Source: Bacillota bacterium | GTDB lineage: Bacteria > Bacillota_A > Clostridia > Lachnospirales > Bianqueaceae | NCBI GenBank assembly: GCA_017420625.1 | Contig: JAFOIR010000298.1 | Coordinates: 1-5,082 of the forward strand | Reading direction: 5' to 3' | Length of the DNA stretch: 5,082 nt | Shown: one piece after another, positions 1 through 5,082 of the stretch | How the letters are laid out: every line of letters begins with the position of its first letter | Position numbering within the stretch: position 1 is the first letter of the stretch | Program-made: the position numbers and the translations under genes | Notes under the pieces: generated by a model | Told to the model about the DNA's origin: nothing | What the model saw: the letters and a program-made list of their open reading frames with translations, nothing else | Database searches by the model: none

Positions 1-276
1 GCCTTGACAATCCTGAAAGAACGGTTCGGCTGTGAACGGCTTACGATTCAGTCCGGCGGCACGCTCAACAGCCTTTTTCTGCGTGAAAAGCTGTTTGATT
101 ATGTAGATGTCGTTGTCGCACCCGTGCTGATTGGTGGAAAGAACACGGCTACTTTGATTGATGGGAACTCGCTTATGACAAAGGATGAATTGTCTCAGCT
201 CGGTGTACTGCGTCTGATCGAGGCCAGCACGTTGGAAGATTCCTATCTGAGGCTTCGATATCAGGTGATTGGTTAA
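1..276 (+). CDS. RibD C-terminal / dihydrofolate reductase-like protein, 3' part
   Basis: The frame is open from the left edge to a TAA stop, so only the last 91 residues are visible and the true start lies outside the window. The segment SGGTLNSLFLREKLFDYVD at residues 18-36, followed by APVLIGGKNTATL at 40-52, matches the C-terminal half of the RibD-C fold: a Gly-Gly-x-Leu nucleotide-binding turn, a helix ending in a Leu/Val-Asp motif, then a strand reading Pro-Val-Leu-x-Gly-Gly. Family members are NADPH-dependent reductases, either the reductase half of riboflavin synthesis RibD or stand-alone dihydrofolate-reductase-like proteins of about 180-230 residues. No deaminase domain or rib gene is visible, so a stand-alone reductase of unknown substrate is more likely than true RibD, but this is inference. 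The next gene starts 26 bases downstream on the same strand with no terminator between, which suggests an operon. The protein appears cytoplasmic. Confidence 0.82.
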   Translation, partial: ALTILKERFGCERLTIQSGGTLNSLFLREKLFDYVDVVVAPVLIGGKNTATLIDGNSLMTKDELSQLGVLRLIEASTLEDSYLRLRYQVIG

Positions 277-302
277 AGGAAGTTATCCGGAAAGGAGAAT
301 AC

Positions 303-1361
303 ATGGATAAAAACTGGTCTGAAATGAACAAAGAAATGCAGGCATTGCTCTCAAAGAAAGCTACGTTTCAGGAAGGGATAGACAAACTTCTCACTCTGCG
401 AAAGAGTCTGTTTGAACAGATCACCCAGATCGTGCAAACCTTCCCGGAAGAGGCCTTCTATCAGATGCCCTTCGCAGGAGTGAATGGGTATCATTCGAAG
501 ACACTGTCCTATACCATCTGGCATATTTTCCGGATCGAAGACATCGTTGCCCATGAAATGATCGCAGAAGATCAGCAGGTGCTGTTTCGTGATGGTTTTC
601 AGGAGACAGTTCATTCTCCGATCATTACCACCGGCAATGAGCTTGCCGGTGACGAGATCGTAACATTTTCCAAACAGCTGAAGGTAAAGGAACTGTACCG
701 GTACGCCCAGGCGGTGAAGGAGTCTACAGATCAGATTCTGTTAAACCTGAAACACGACGACCTCAAACGGAAATTCGGAAATGAAATGATCGAAAAACTG
801 CAGGGTACCAAGTGTATCAGTGAAGATGAAGCTGCAAGCTGGCTGATTACCTACTGGTGCGGCAAGGATGTACTGGGACTTATCCGGATGCCTTTCAGCA
901 GACACTGGATCATGCATGTCGAGGCCATGCAGCGCATCAAAAACCGATTGTGCAAGTTAGCGCGAAAAGGCGTCGATCCCATTGCATACTGCGGCTTTTC
1001 CTGTAACCACTGCTTTCTGAGTGCATGGTGCGGATCCTGCAGGACAGCGTATAATACCTGTTCCTTTGCCACGATCTCACCGGACGGCAAGTGTCCCAAT
1101 GCCGTGTGCTGCCAGTCCAAAGGGTTCGACGGGTGCTACGAATGCGACCTTTTGGAAGCATGCGAAAAGGGATTCTATATCCCATCCAATGATGGTGCTA
1201 ATGCGGCGAAAGCCCAGGCCTTGTATATCAGAAAGCATGGGAAGAAAGAGTTTCTGAAAGTACACGACCGGCTCCATGAAAAATACGATTTTGCCAAAAC
1301 CCAGGAGATTTTAGGCCAGAATTGGGAAGAAGGATTGAAAATTCTGGAAGAAAACTCGTGA
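303..1361 (+). CDS. DinB-like domain fused to Cys-rich DUF3795 domain
   Basis: This is a 352-residue cytoplasmic protein; the ATG follows AAAGGAG (291-297) with a 5-base spacer. Residues about 20-215 look like a DinB-type four-helix bundle: WHIFRIED at 73-80 carries a His in the usual first-ligand position, and RHWIMHVEAMQRI at 200-212 carries an HxxxH pair (H201, H205). Together these could form the three-His metal site of the DinB/YfiT superfamily. Residues about 226-295 match the DUF3795 pattern, beginning IAYCGFSCNHC, with 12 cysteines between 230 and 287 (230, 234, 237, 243, 246, 253, 264, 269, 270, 278, 281, 287). That pattern suggests bound zinc or an iron-sulfur cluster, though this is not shown. 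A charged helical tail (about 300-352) ends the protein. Neither domain assigns a reaction; DinB relatives include thiol-dependent transferases. The gene follows the RibD-C-like gene closely and ends before a shared terminator. Confidence 0.85.
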   Translation: MDKNWSEMNKEMQALLSKKATFQEGIDKLLTLRKSLFEQITQIVQTFPEEAFYQMPFAGVNGYHSKTLSYTIWHIFRIEDIVAHEMIAEDQQVLFRDGFQETVHSPIITTGNELAGDEIVTFSKQLKVKELYRYAQAVKESTDQILLNLKHDDLKRKFGNEMIEKLQGTKCISEDEAASWLITYWCGKDVLGLIRMPFSRHWIMHVEAMQRIKNRLCKLARKGVDPIAYCGFSCNHCFLSAWCGSCRTAYNTCSFATISPDGKCPNAVCCQSKGFDGCYECDLLEACEKGFYIPSNDGANAAKAQALYIRKHGKKEFLKVHDRLHEKYDFAKTQEILGQNWEEGLKILEENS

Positions 1362-1384
1362 ACTTGTATTAAGCGAAAGAAAAG

Positions 1385-1420
1385 AAGAGCTGGCGGCCAT
1401 TTTTCAGGCAGCCAGCTCTT
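1385..1420. terminator. Bidirectional intrinsic terminator between convergent genes
   Basis: The arms AAGAGCTGGC (1385-1394) and GCCAGCTCTT (1411-1420) pair perfectly over 10 bases. After one G/A mismatch, GCC (1396-1398) pairs with GGC (1407-1409), leaving an 8-base loop. On the - strand the stem is followed by a T-rich run (CTTTTCTTTC), a better poly-U tract than the short CTTTCT on the + side. It lies between the stop at 1361 and the - strand stop at 1428, so it can end both transcripts. It probably works best for the leftward one. Confidence 0.82.
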
Positions 1421-1427
1421 TCTGAAG

Positions 1428-2465
1428 TTATCCATAGATGAGCAGGAGCAAAAGTCCGATGCAAAGGAGCCAGCCAAGGAAAAACATGATCGCATGTTTT
1501 TTCTCGGTATGCAGGGCGATGAATTCACGGATCACAGCGCTGGGCCAGTAATAAAATGCCACATGACTTCCGATTCCATTGCAGTATAGTCCGATCTTCC
1601 GCCCATACCGCAGGGCTCGATAAACATGGTAATTGCTGGTCACGATCGCCGTGAACTTATTACCTTCCCCGCTGTCGATGATATCTTTGGAAAAGGACAG
1701 ATTCTCCATGGTCGTTGTCGATCGATCTTCCATCAGGATATCCGATTCAGGGATCCCGCGAAAGAGCAGGTAGCGTTTCATCGCTTCTGCTTCGGATATA
1801 AGTTCATCGGATCCCTGCCCTCCGGAGGGAATCATCTTGGGCGGCGTCGGATCCTTTCGGTAGAGATCGATCGCTTTTTCCAAACGGTCCATCAATAACT
1901 TGCTGATGTCTTGTCCATCCTGCAGGCCGGCTCCCAGAATGATTACATAATCAAAATCCTTCTTTTTGGGGATGACCTGCAGGAACACTGTGTAGATCAG
2001 AAACAGAAGAAAAGACATGGAACCATAGATCACGGACACGGCCAGGACTGCTTCTATGGTGAAGAGTGCGGAATGGAAATATGCTGCGGAAGATCCCTGC
2101 ATTTCTTCTACTACATAAGTGATGACGATCGCAAACGAAGCAGCTTCGCCCAGAAAAACCACGATCCCGAGACCCAGAGAGAGCAGGTGAGCAAGCCCGC
2201 CGCCTTCCCTGCGGATCAGAACGATTCCATTGTAGATGAGGAAAAAAGGTACAGCCAAAAGTCCCAGGAAGGTTGTGAAGAACAGAAAGAAAGCAATTTC
2301 AACGAAATAATCTCCTGTCAGAGTTGCAATCAAAGGAATCGGAGAAAGCAATGCAACGAACAGAAAGTAACAATTCCGGTAACGGCTTCTGTCCTTTCGA
2401 AAGGACAGGAGAAAGATCGTCCAGCAGACAATCGTAAAAGCAGAGAAGAGTATAATGGCAGGCAT
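1428..2465 (-). CDS. YdcF/SanA/ElyC-family (DUF218) membrane protein
   Basis: With the ATG at 2465 this is a 345-residue protein. An in-frame TTG at 2483 would add six residues but has no Shine-Dalgarno site, while the ATG has AAGAGGA (2471-2477) five bases upstream. The N-terminal half is strongly hydrophobic, with about five membrane segments (roughly 3-22, 33-50, 56-83, 93-120 and 135-163). A soluble DUF218 domain spans about 171-305, and a last membrane helix lies at 326-343. The DUF218 signatures are VIILGAGLQDG (174-184), SGGQGSDELISEAEAM (214-229), STTTMENLSFS (249-259) and IVTSNYHVYRA (274-284). Family members such as SanA and ElyC act at the envelope, and ElyC affects the undecaprenyl-phosphate lipid carrier in E. 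coli. The biochemical role of this multi-membrane Gram-positive type is unsettled. The gene is transcribed alone, away from the divergent PhnP-like gene, and ends at the terminator shared with its convergent neighbour. Confidence 0.88.
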   Translation of the reverse strand: MPAIILFSAFTIVCWTIFLLSFRKDRSRYRNCYFLFVALLSPIPLIATLTGDYFVEIAFFLFFTTFLGLLAVPFFLIYNGIVLIRREGGGLAHLLSLGLGIVVFLGEAASFAIVITYVVEEMQGSSAAYFHSALFTIEAVLAVSVIYGSMSFLLFLIYTVFLQVIPKKKDFDYVIILGAGLQDGQDISKLLMDRLEKAIDLYRKDPTPPKMIPSGGQGSDELISEAEAMKRYLLFRGIPESDILMEDRSTTTMENLSFSKDIIDSGEGNKFTAIVTSNYHVYRALRYGRKIGLYCNGIGSHVAFYYWPSAVIREFIALHTEKKHAIMFFLGWLLCIGLLLLLIYG

Positions 2466-2470
2466 GACGA

Positions 2471-2477
2471 TCCTCTT
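2471..2477 (-). promoter_or_regulatory. Ribosome binding site that decides the start of the YdcF-like gene
   Basis: Read on the - strand this is AAGAGGA, five bases before ATG at 2465. It lies inside the longer frame that begins with TTG at 2483. The sequence upstream of that TTG is only A/T-rich and has no purine-rich site. The ATG is therefore the better supported start. Confidence 0.65.
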
Positions 2478-2504
2478 TGTCAAAATAAGAGATTGATATC
2501 TTCT

Positions 2505-2532
2505 ATCATAATCAAAATAATAAGAATTTCAA
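2505..2532 (-). promoter_or_regulatory. Leftward sigma-A-type promoter for the YdcF-like gene
   Basis: On the - strand, TTGAAA (2532-2527) is followed by a 16-base AT-rich spacer and TATGAT (2510-2505). Each hexamer differs from the housekeeping consensus at one position. Transcription would start near 2498, giving a leader of about 33 bases before the ATG at 2465. Confidence 0.65.
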
Positions 2533-2579
2533 TCATTTTCCATCAAAAATACAACTCTCTATATGGAACGTCGAGAGGA

Positions 2580-2601
2580 TTCTTTCTGAATACAGAATGA
2601 A
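2580..2601. promoter_or_regulatory. Imperfect palindrome, candidate operator in the divergent promoter region
   Basis: The nine-base arms TTCTTTCTG (2580-2588) and CAGAATGAA (2593-2601) pair at eight of nine positions around an AATA centre. The right arm overlaps the proposed -35 of the rightward promoter at 2597-2602. Position, length and two-fold symmetry fit a dimeric repressor site controlling the PhnP-like gene. The centre lies about 60 bases behind the leftward -35, so an effect on that promoter is less likely. No regulator gene is visible in the window, so the binding protein is unknown. Confidence 0.4.
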
Positions 2602-2625
2602 ATGACGGCAGGAAGATGGTATAAT
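2597..2625 (+). promoter_or_regulatory. Rightward promoter with extended -10 for the PhnP-like gene
   Basis: A perfect TATAAT (2620-2625) is preceded by TGG at 2617-2619, giving the extended -10 form TGnTATAAT. A weak -35, ATGAAA (2597-2602), sits 17 bases upstream. A weak -35 with a strong extended -10 is a common combination. The expected start near 2632 gives a leader of about 34 bases. Confidence 0.65.
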
Positions 2626-2651
2626 CAATCAGAGCAAAGGCTGGAGACTGA

Positions 2652-2657
2652 AAGAGG
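2652..2657 (+). promoter_or_regulatory. Ribosome binding site that decides the start of the PhnP-like gene
   Basis: AAGAGG lies only two bases before the ATG at 2660, which is too close, but eight bases before the in-frame ATG at 2666. The second ATG is therefore favoured. Confidence 0.6.
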
Positions 2658-2665
2658 ATATGAAG

Positions 2666-3478
2666 ATGAAGATACAATGGATCGGGACTGCTGCAGCGGA
2701 AGGCTGGCCGGCGGTCTTCTGCCAGTGTCAGGCTTGCCGGCGAGCAGCGCTTCTTGGCGGAAAGAACATCAGAACACGACTTGGTGCGATCATCGATGAT
2801 ATTTTGCTTCTCGACCTGAATCCGGACCTCTATGCACAGAAGCTGCATTTTGGACTGGACCTGTGCCGGATCCGGGATATTCTGATCACACACAACCACG
2901 GGGATCATCTGACGCCCCTGTATATGGAGTTTCGCAATCCAGCGTATTACGGGAAGTCTTTGCCCCGGCTGCCGGTATACGGACCGTGGGATATCGCAGA
3001 GAGTCTGAAACCCTATGAAAACTATATCGAGATGCATGTGGTAAAGTCGGGGGATGTGTTTGACACAAGTATGCACCATATTATGACACTTCCTGCCATT
3101 CACAGTGCGGTAAACGGAAAGATGTATCTCATCGAACGCGATGGGAAGAGCCTTTTCTATTTACATGATACGGGTTTTCCATCTCAGGAGGCGCTGGATC
3201 TCATTTTGAAACATGAAACGCATCCGGTAGATCTGGTCAGCATGGACTGTACTTATGGTCCCAATCCGCTGCCGCCAGGCTATACATCCCATATGGGATT
3301 TACGGAGAATATCCGCTTGAAAGAACGATTTCTGAAAGATGGGATCGCGGACGAACATACCAGGTTTGTGGCTGCACACTTTTCTCATAACGGGAAGCTT
3401 TTGCATGAGGAGATGTGTGAGGCTATGAAGCCTTATGGAATAGAGATCGCGTATGACGGCATGACGATCGAAATTTAG
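2666..3478 (+). CDS. PhnP-like metallo-beta-lactamase-fold phosphodiesterase
   Basis: This is a 270-residue soluble protein using the ATG at 2666; an ATG at 2660 would add two residues but sits too near the Shine-Dalgarno site. It resembles E. coli PhnP (phosphoribosyl 1,2-cyclic phosphate phosphodiesterase) along its length. GTAAAEGWPA near the N-terminus precedes C19-x-C21-x2-C24, the structural zinc site. THNHGDHL supplies H76, H78, D80 and H81 of the di-metal site. H146 (AIHSA), D168 (LHDTG) and H238 continue the ligand set, and H241 in AAHFSH would be the fourth zinc ligand. H209 (TSHMGF) sits where PhnP has a catalytic His. The C-terminal YDGMTIEI matches the PhnP ending. All key residues are present, so an active phosphodiesterase is likely. 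No phn genes are visible, so the natural substrate may be another cyclic nucleotide-like or phosphate ester. It has its own promoter, and I see no terminator after it. Confidence 0.85.
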   Translation: MKIQWIGTAAAEGWPAVFCQCQACRRAALLGGKNIRTRLGAIIDDILLLDLNPDLYAQKLHFGLDLCRIRDILITHNHGDHLTPLYMEFRNPAYYGKSLPRLPVYGPWDIAESLKPYENYIEMHVVKSGDVFDTSMHHIMTLPAIHSAVNGKMYLIERDGKSLFYLHDTGFPSQEALDLILKHETHPVDLVSMDCTYGPNPLPPGYTSHMGFTENIRLKERFLKDGIADEHTRFVAAHFSHNGKLLHEEMCEAMKPYGIEIAYDGMTIEI

Positions 3479-3510
3479 GTAAAGCTTCAGAAGAACAGGG
3501 AGAACACAAG

Positions 3511-3539
3511 TTGACAAAATTACACCTCTACGGTAGACT
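3511..3539 (+). promoter_or_regulatory. Promoter of the aldo/keto reductase-GH78 operon, with small palindrome
   Basis: A perfect -35 TTGACA (3511-3516) is followed by a 17-base spacer and TAGACT (3534-3539), a four-of-six match to the -10 consensus. Transcription would start near 3546, leaving a leader of about 56 bases before the ATG at 3602. A perfect five-base inverted repeat with a one-base centre, TCTAC-G-GTAGA (3527-3537), covers the end of the spacer and the start of the -10, where a bound repressor would block the promoter. The rest of the 3479-3601 gap holds a short T run (3562-3568) but no convincing hairpin or small gene. Confidence 0.55.
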
Positions 3540-3601
3540 TTTACTGGTGCATCATATTCCTGTTTTTTAAACAATGTATTGAGGGAAAGGTCTGTCATAG
3601 A

Positions 3602-4432
3602 ATGGTTAAAGATTATGATATTTCTGCATATGGACTGGGAACGACACTTTTCTGGTCAGGTTCCAATCCGGGTCTATCTGCGTGCATCCGGGAAGCGGTG
3701 GACCGCTTCGGGATCAGTGTACTGGATACAGCGGAGATGTATGGTTATGGCCGCAGTGAAGAAGCACTCGGGAAAACCATTCGGGAACTGCCGAGGGAAA
3801 AGCTTTTTCTGGTGGATAAGATCCTGCCGGACAATGCCAATGAACAACAATTTCAGAAAAGTCTTCATACCAGTCTTAAGAGGCTGAAGGTGGATTATAT
3901 CGATCTTTTCCTTCTTCACTGGCGGGAAGATGCGGATCTTTCTTTTGTCGTATCGGCAATGGAAGGGGCTGTAAAAGAGGGACTGATCCGCCAATGGGGC
4001 GTATCGAATTTCGACACGCACGATCTTTTGGATCTGTTTGCCATCCCGGACGGAAATCATTGCTTTTGTAATCAGATCTTTTATAATATATATGAACGGG
4101 GATGTGAAGTGCAGCTGCTGCCGCTCATGATAAAGCACGGCATCCTGCCGATGTCCTACTCTTCTCTGGGTTCACACTACCATCCGCATCCGGATATTCA
4201 TCAGAACCAGGCGGTAATGGAAGTGTGTATAAGTGCTGGCGTCTCACCGGAAGCACTGATGCTGCGGTGGAATGCTGAGCATGGTTTTTGCGCGCTGTTC
4301 AGCACCTCATCAGTGGAGCATCTCAGGCAAAACCTGCAGGAGGTCAGCAATGATGTTTACCATCAGTTTGAGCAGGTCATCGAAAAACAGTTCCCGGCGC
4401 CGGATCATGTCTATCCGTTGGTAAAAATCTGA
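3602..4432 (+). CDS. Aldo/keto reductase
   Basis: This 276-residue protein is a little shorter than the usual 280-330 for the family. The complete catalytic tetrad is visible: D42 and Y47 in LDTAEMYG, K73 in LVDKILP, and H106 in LFLLHWR. GVSNF (133-137), the NQ-x-x-YN element (NQIFYNIYE) and a late LFSTSSVEHLRQNL segment (232-245) match the barrel core and the NADP(H)-binding loop. In that loop the usual Pro-Gly or Ile-Gly start is replaced by Phe-Ser. The enzyme should be a cytoplasmic NAD(P)H-dependent reductase of an aldehyde, ketone or sugar; the substrate cannot be read from sequence. GAGGGAAAGG ends 11 bases before the ATG, a rather wide spacing, but I see no better start. The GH78-like gene begins 22 bases after its stop, so the two are very likely co-transcribed from the promoter at 3511-3539, and a sugar-related substrate is plausible. 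Confidence 0.92.
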   Translation: MVKDYDISAYGLGTTLFWSGSNPGLSACIREAVDRFGISVLDTAEMYGYGRSEEALGKTIRELPREKLFLVDKILPDNANEQQFQKSLHTSLKRLKVDYIDLFLLHWREDADLSFVVSAMEGAVKEGLIRQWGVSNFDTHDLLDLFAIPDGNHCFCNQIFYNIYERGCEVQLLPLMIKHGILPMSYSSLGSHYHPHPDIHQNQAVMEVCISAGVSPEALMLRWNAEHGFCALFSTSSVEHLRQNLQEVSNDVYHQFEQVIEKQFPAPDHVYPLVKI

Positions 4433-4454
4433 AAAAGATGGGAGAATAAGAAAC

Positions 4455-5082
4455 ATGGCGTGCTGGATTTGGAAATTCGGAGAATTTGAAACCTATCATA
4501 ATCTGCTGGTCCATCAGCGAAGACAGGCTTATGGTTATACGGAGACTCCCGTCTGGAAGCTGTATTCCACGGATCCCAATGTGACTTTTTCGTGTGTCTT
4601 CAAAACAGACGGAGGAAAAGTACATCTGGAATCTCAGGGAGAAACGACAACAGACCTGGTACCGCTGGCAGCAGAGAAACTGGGTATTCATGAAGTTTCC
4701 ATGCAGAGCATCCATTTCTATGGAAGCCATGACTTTACGATCGAACCCGGAGAATACCGGATCTCCATACGAGTCATATGCCAGGACAGCTTCCCGGCTG
4801 TTATCGCAGAAGGAGCTGTCAGCACCGGACCGGAATGGACCGCCGATGATCTGACGCTGAACCCTCGTCCGGTAGGATACTGGAGCAAACTGCAGGATCC
4901 CGCTTGTAAGCCAAAGACGTTTCCATTTGTCTATACACCCATAGAACCAGTGTCCGTTATAACGGTAGAGGGCGGTTGCCTGGCCGATTTCGGAAAGGAA
5001 AGCTTCGGGCCGATCCGGATCCACACATCCTCACCCTGCCGGATCCGACTGGGAGAATCCAGAGCCGAAGCCATGGATGATA
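4455..5082 (+). CDS. Alpha-L-rhamnosidase-like (GH78-type) protein, 5' part
   Basis: The frame is open from ATG 4455 to the right edge (209 codons plus one base), so the 3' end lies outside. GGGAG (4440-4444) precedes the ATG by 10 bases. The protein begins MACWIWKFGEFETYHNLLVH, with no signal peptide, so it should be cytoplasmic and act on imported glycosides. Residues about 42-125 are strand-rich and look like a beta-sandwich accessory domain. Residues 167-209 contain a DFGKESFGPIRI segment (178-189) and RLGESRAEAMDD (198-209). This spacing of DFG-x-E, hydrophobic strand, GES and EA is typical of bacterial alpha-L-rhamnosidases just before the (alpha/alpha)6 catalytic barrel. The catalytic acids lie beyond the window, so activity cannot be judged. 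Full-length relatives usually exceed 500 residues. It follows the aldo/keto reductase by 22 bases and is probably in the same operon. A related GH78-like protein of other specificity is possible. Confidence 0.78.
   Translation, partial: MACWIWKFGEFETYHNLLVHQRRQAYGYTETPVWKLYSTDPNVTFSCVFKTDGGKVHLESQGETTTDLVPLAAEKLGIHEVSMQSIHFYGSHDFTIEPGEYRISIRVICQDSFPAVIAEGAVSTGPEWTADDLTLNPRPVGYWSKLQDPACKPKTFPFVYTPIEPVSVITVEGGCLADFGKESFGPIRIHTSSPCRIRLGESRAEAMDD

Noticed and set aside
1911..2600. A 229-codon + strand frame opposite the YdcF-like gene
   Set aside because: It is antisense to a well-supported membrane protein, its protein is rich in Gln, Lys and Asp with no recognisable domain, and it runs through the divergent promoter region. 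It is a shadow frame.
2543..3103. A 186-codon - strand frame across the divergent promoters and the PhnP-like gene
   Set aside because: It covers the rightward promoter and the metal-binding region of a clear + strand gene, and has no recognisable domain.
3511..3550. A MerR-type operator upstream of the aldo/keto reductase
   Set aside because: MerR-family promoters usually have a 19-20 base spacer. Here the spacer is 17 and no -10-like hexamer lies at the longer distance.
3494..3568. A terminator after the PhnP-like gene using ACAGG near 3494 and CCTGT before the T run at 3562-3568
   Set aside because: The stem would be only five bases with a loop of about 60 bases, and the candidate promoter lies inside it.
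3161..3598. A 145-codon - strand frame across the promoter of the aldo/keto reductase
   Set aside because: It is antisense to the conserved C-terminal part of the PhnP-like gene and to a near-consensus promoter, and has no family motif.
4594..4854. An 86-codon + strand frame
   Set aside because: It overlaps the GH78-like gene in another frame and has no family motif. The true gene starts at 4455 and stays open to the window edge.
4377..5024. A 215-codon - strand frame opposite the end of the aldo/keto reductase and the GH78-like gene
   Set aside because: The + strand frame here has recognisable GH78 motifs and a start with a ribosome binding site. The - strand protein resembles nothing I know.

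Overview
This window looks like ordinary chromosome from a Gram-positive gut-type bacterium (Bacillota, perhaps Clostridia or Erysipelotrichia). That placement is inference. It rests on medium GC by eye, purine-rich Shine-Dalgarno sites, short AT-rich promoter regions, and the gene families present: a DinB/DUF3795 protein, a multi-membrane YdcF protein and a non-secreted GH78-like protein. I see no transposase, integrase, phage gene, CRISPR array, tRNA or rRNA.

Layout. (1) Bases 1-1361, + strand: the 3' end of a RibD-C/dihydrofolate-reductase-like gene, then 26 bases later a two-domain DinB-like + DUF3795 protein. These two probably share a transcript. (2) Bases 1385-1420: a hairpin between convergent genes that can terminate transcription from both sides. 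(3) Bases 1428-2465, - strand: a membrane-anchored YdcF/SanA/ElyC (DUF218) protein, starting at an ATG inside a longer TTG-initiated frame. (4) Bases 2466-2665: a divergent, AT-rich regulatory region with one recognisable promoter in each direction and a 22-base imperfect palindrome against the rightward -35. (5) Bases 2666-3478, + strand: a PhnP-like metallo-beta-lactamase-fold phosphodiesterase with every expected metal ligand. (6) Bases 3479-3601: a promoter region. (7) Bases 3602-5082, + strand: an aldo/keto reductase followed after 22 bases by the 5' part of an alpha-L-rhamnosidase-like (GH78-type) gene that runs off the right edge.

How the genes work together. The aldo/keto reductase and the GH78-like protein are probably one carbohydrate-related operon: a cytoplasmic glycosidase acting on imported rhamnosides, and a reductase acting on a released sugar or aglycone. 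The PhnP-like enzyme has no phosphonate (phn) neighbours here, so its substrate is open. The left-hand pair and the YdcF gene are not clearly linked to the rest.

Nothing here is clearly a new defence or mobile system. The observations most worth a second look are the Cys-rich DinB-DUF3795 fusion, the palindrome in the divergent promoter region, and a roughly threefold excess of the tetranucleotide GATC across the window.
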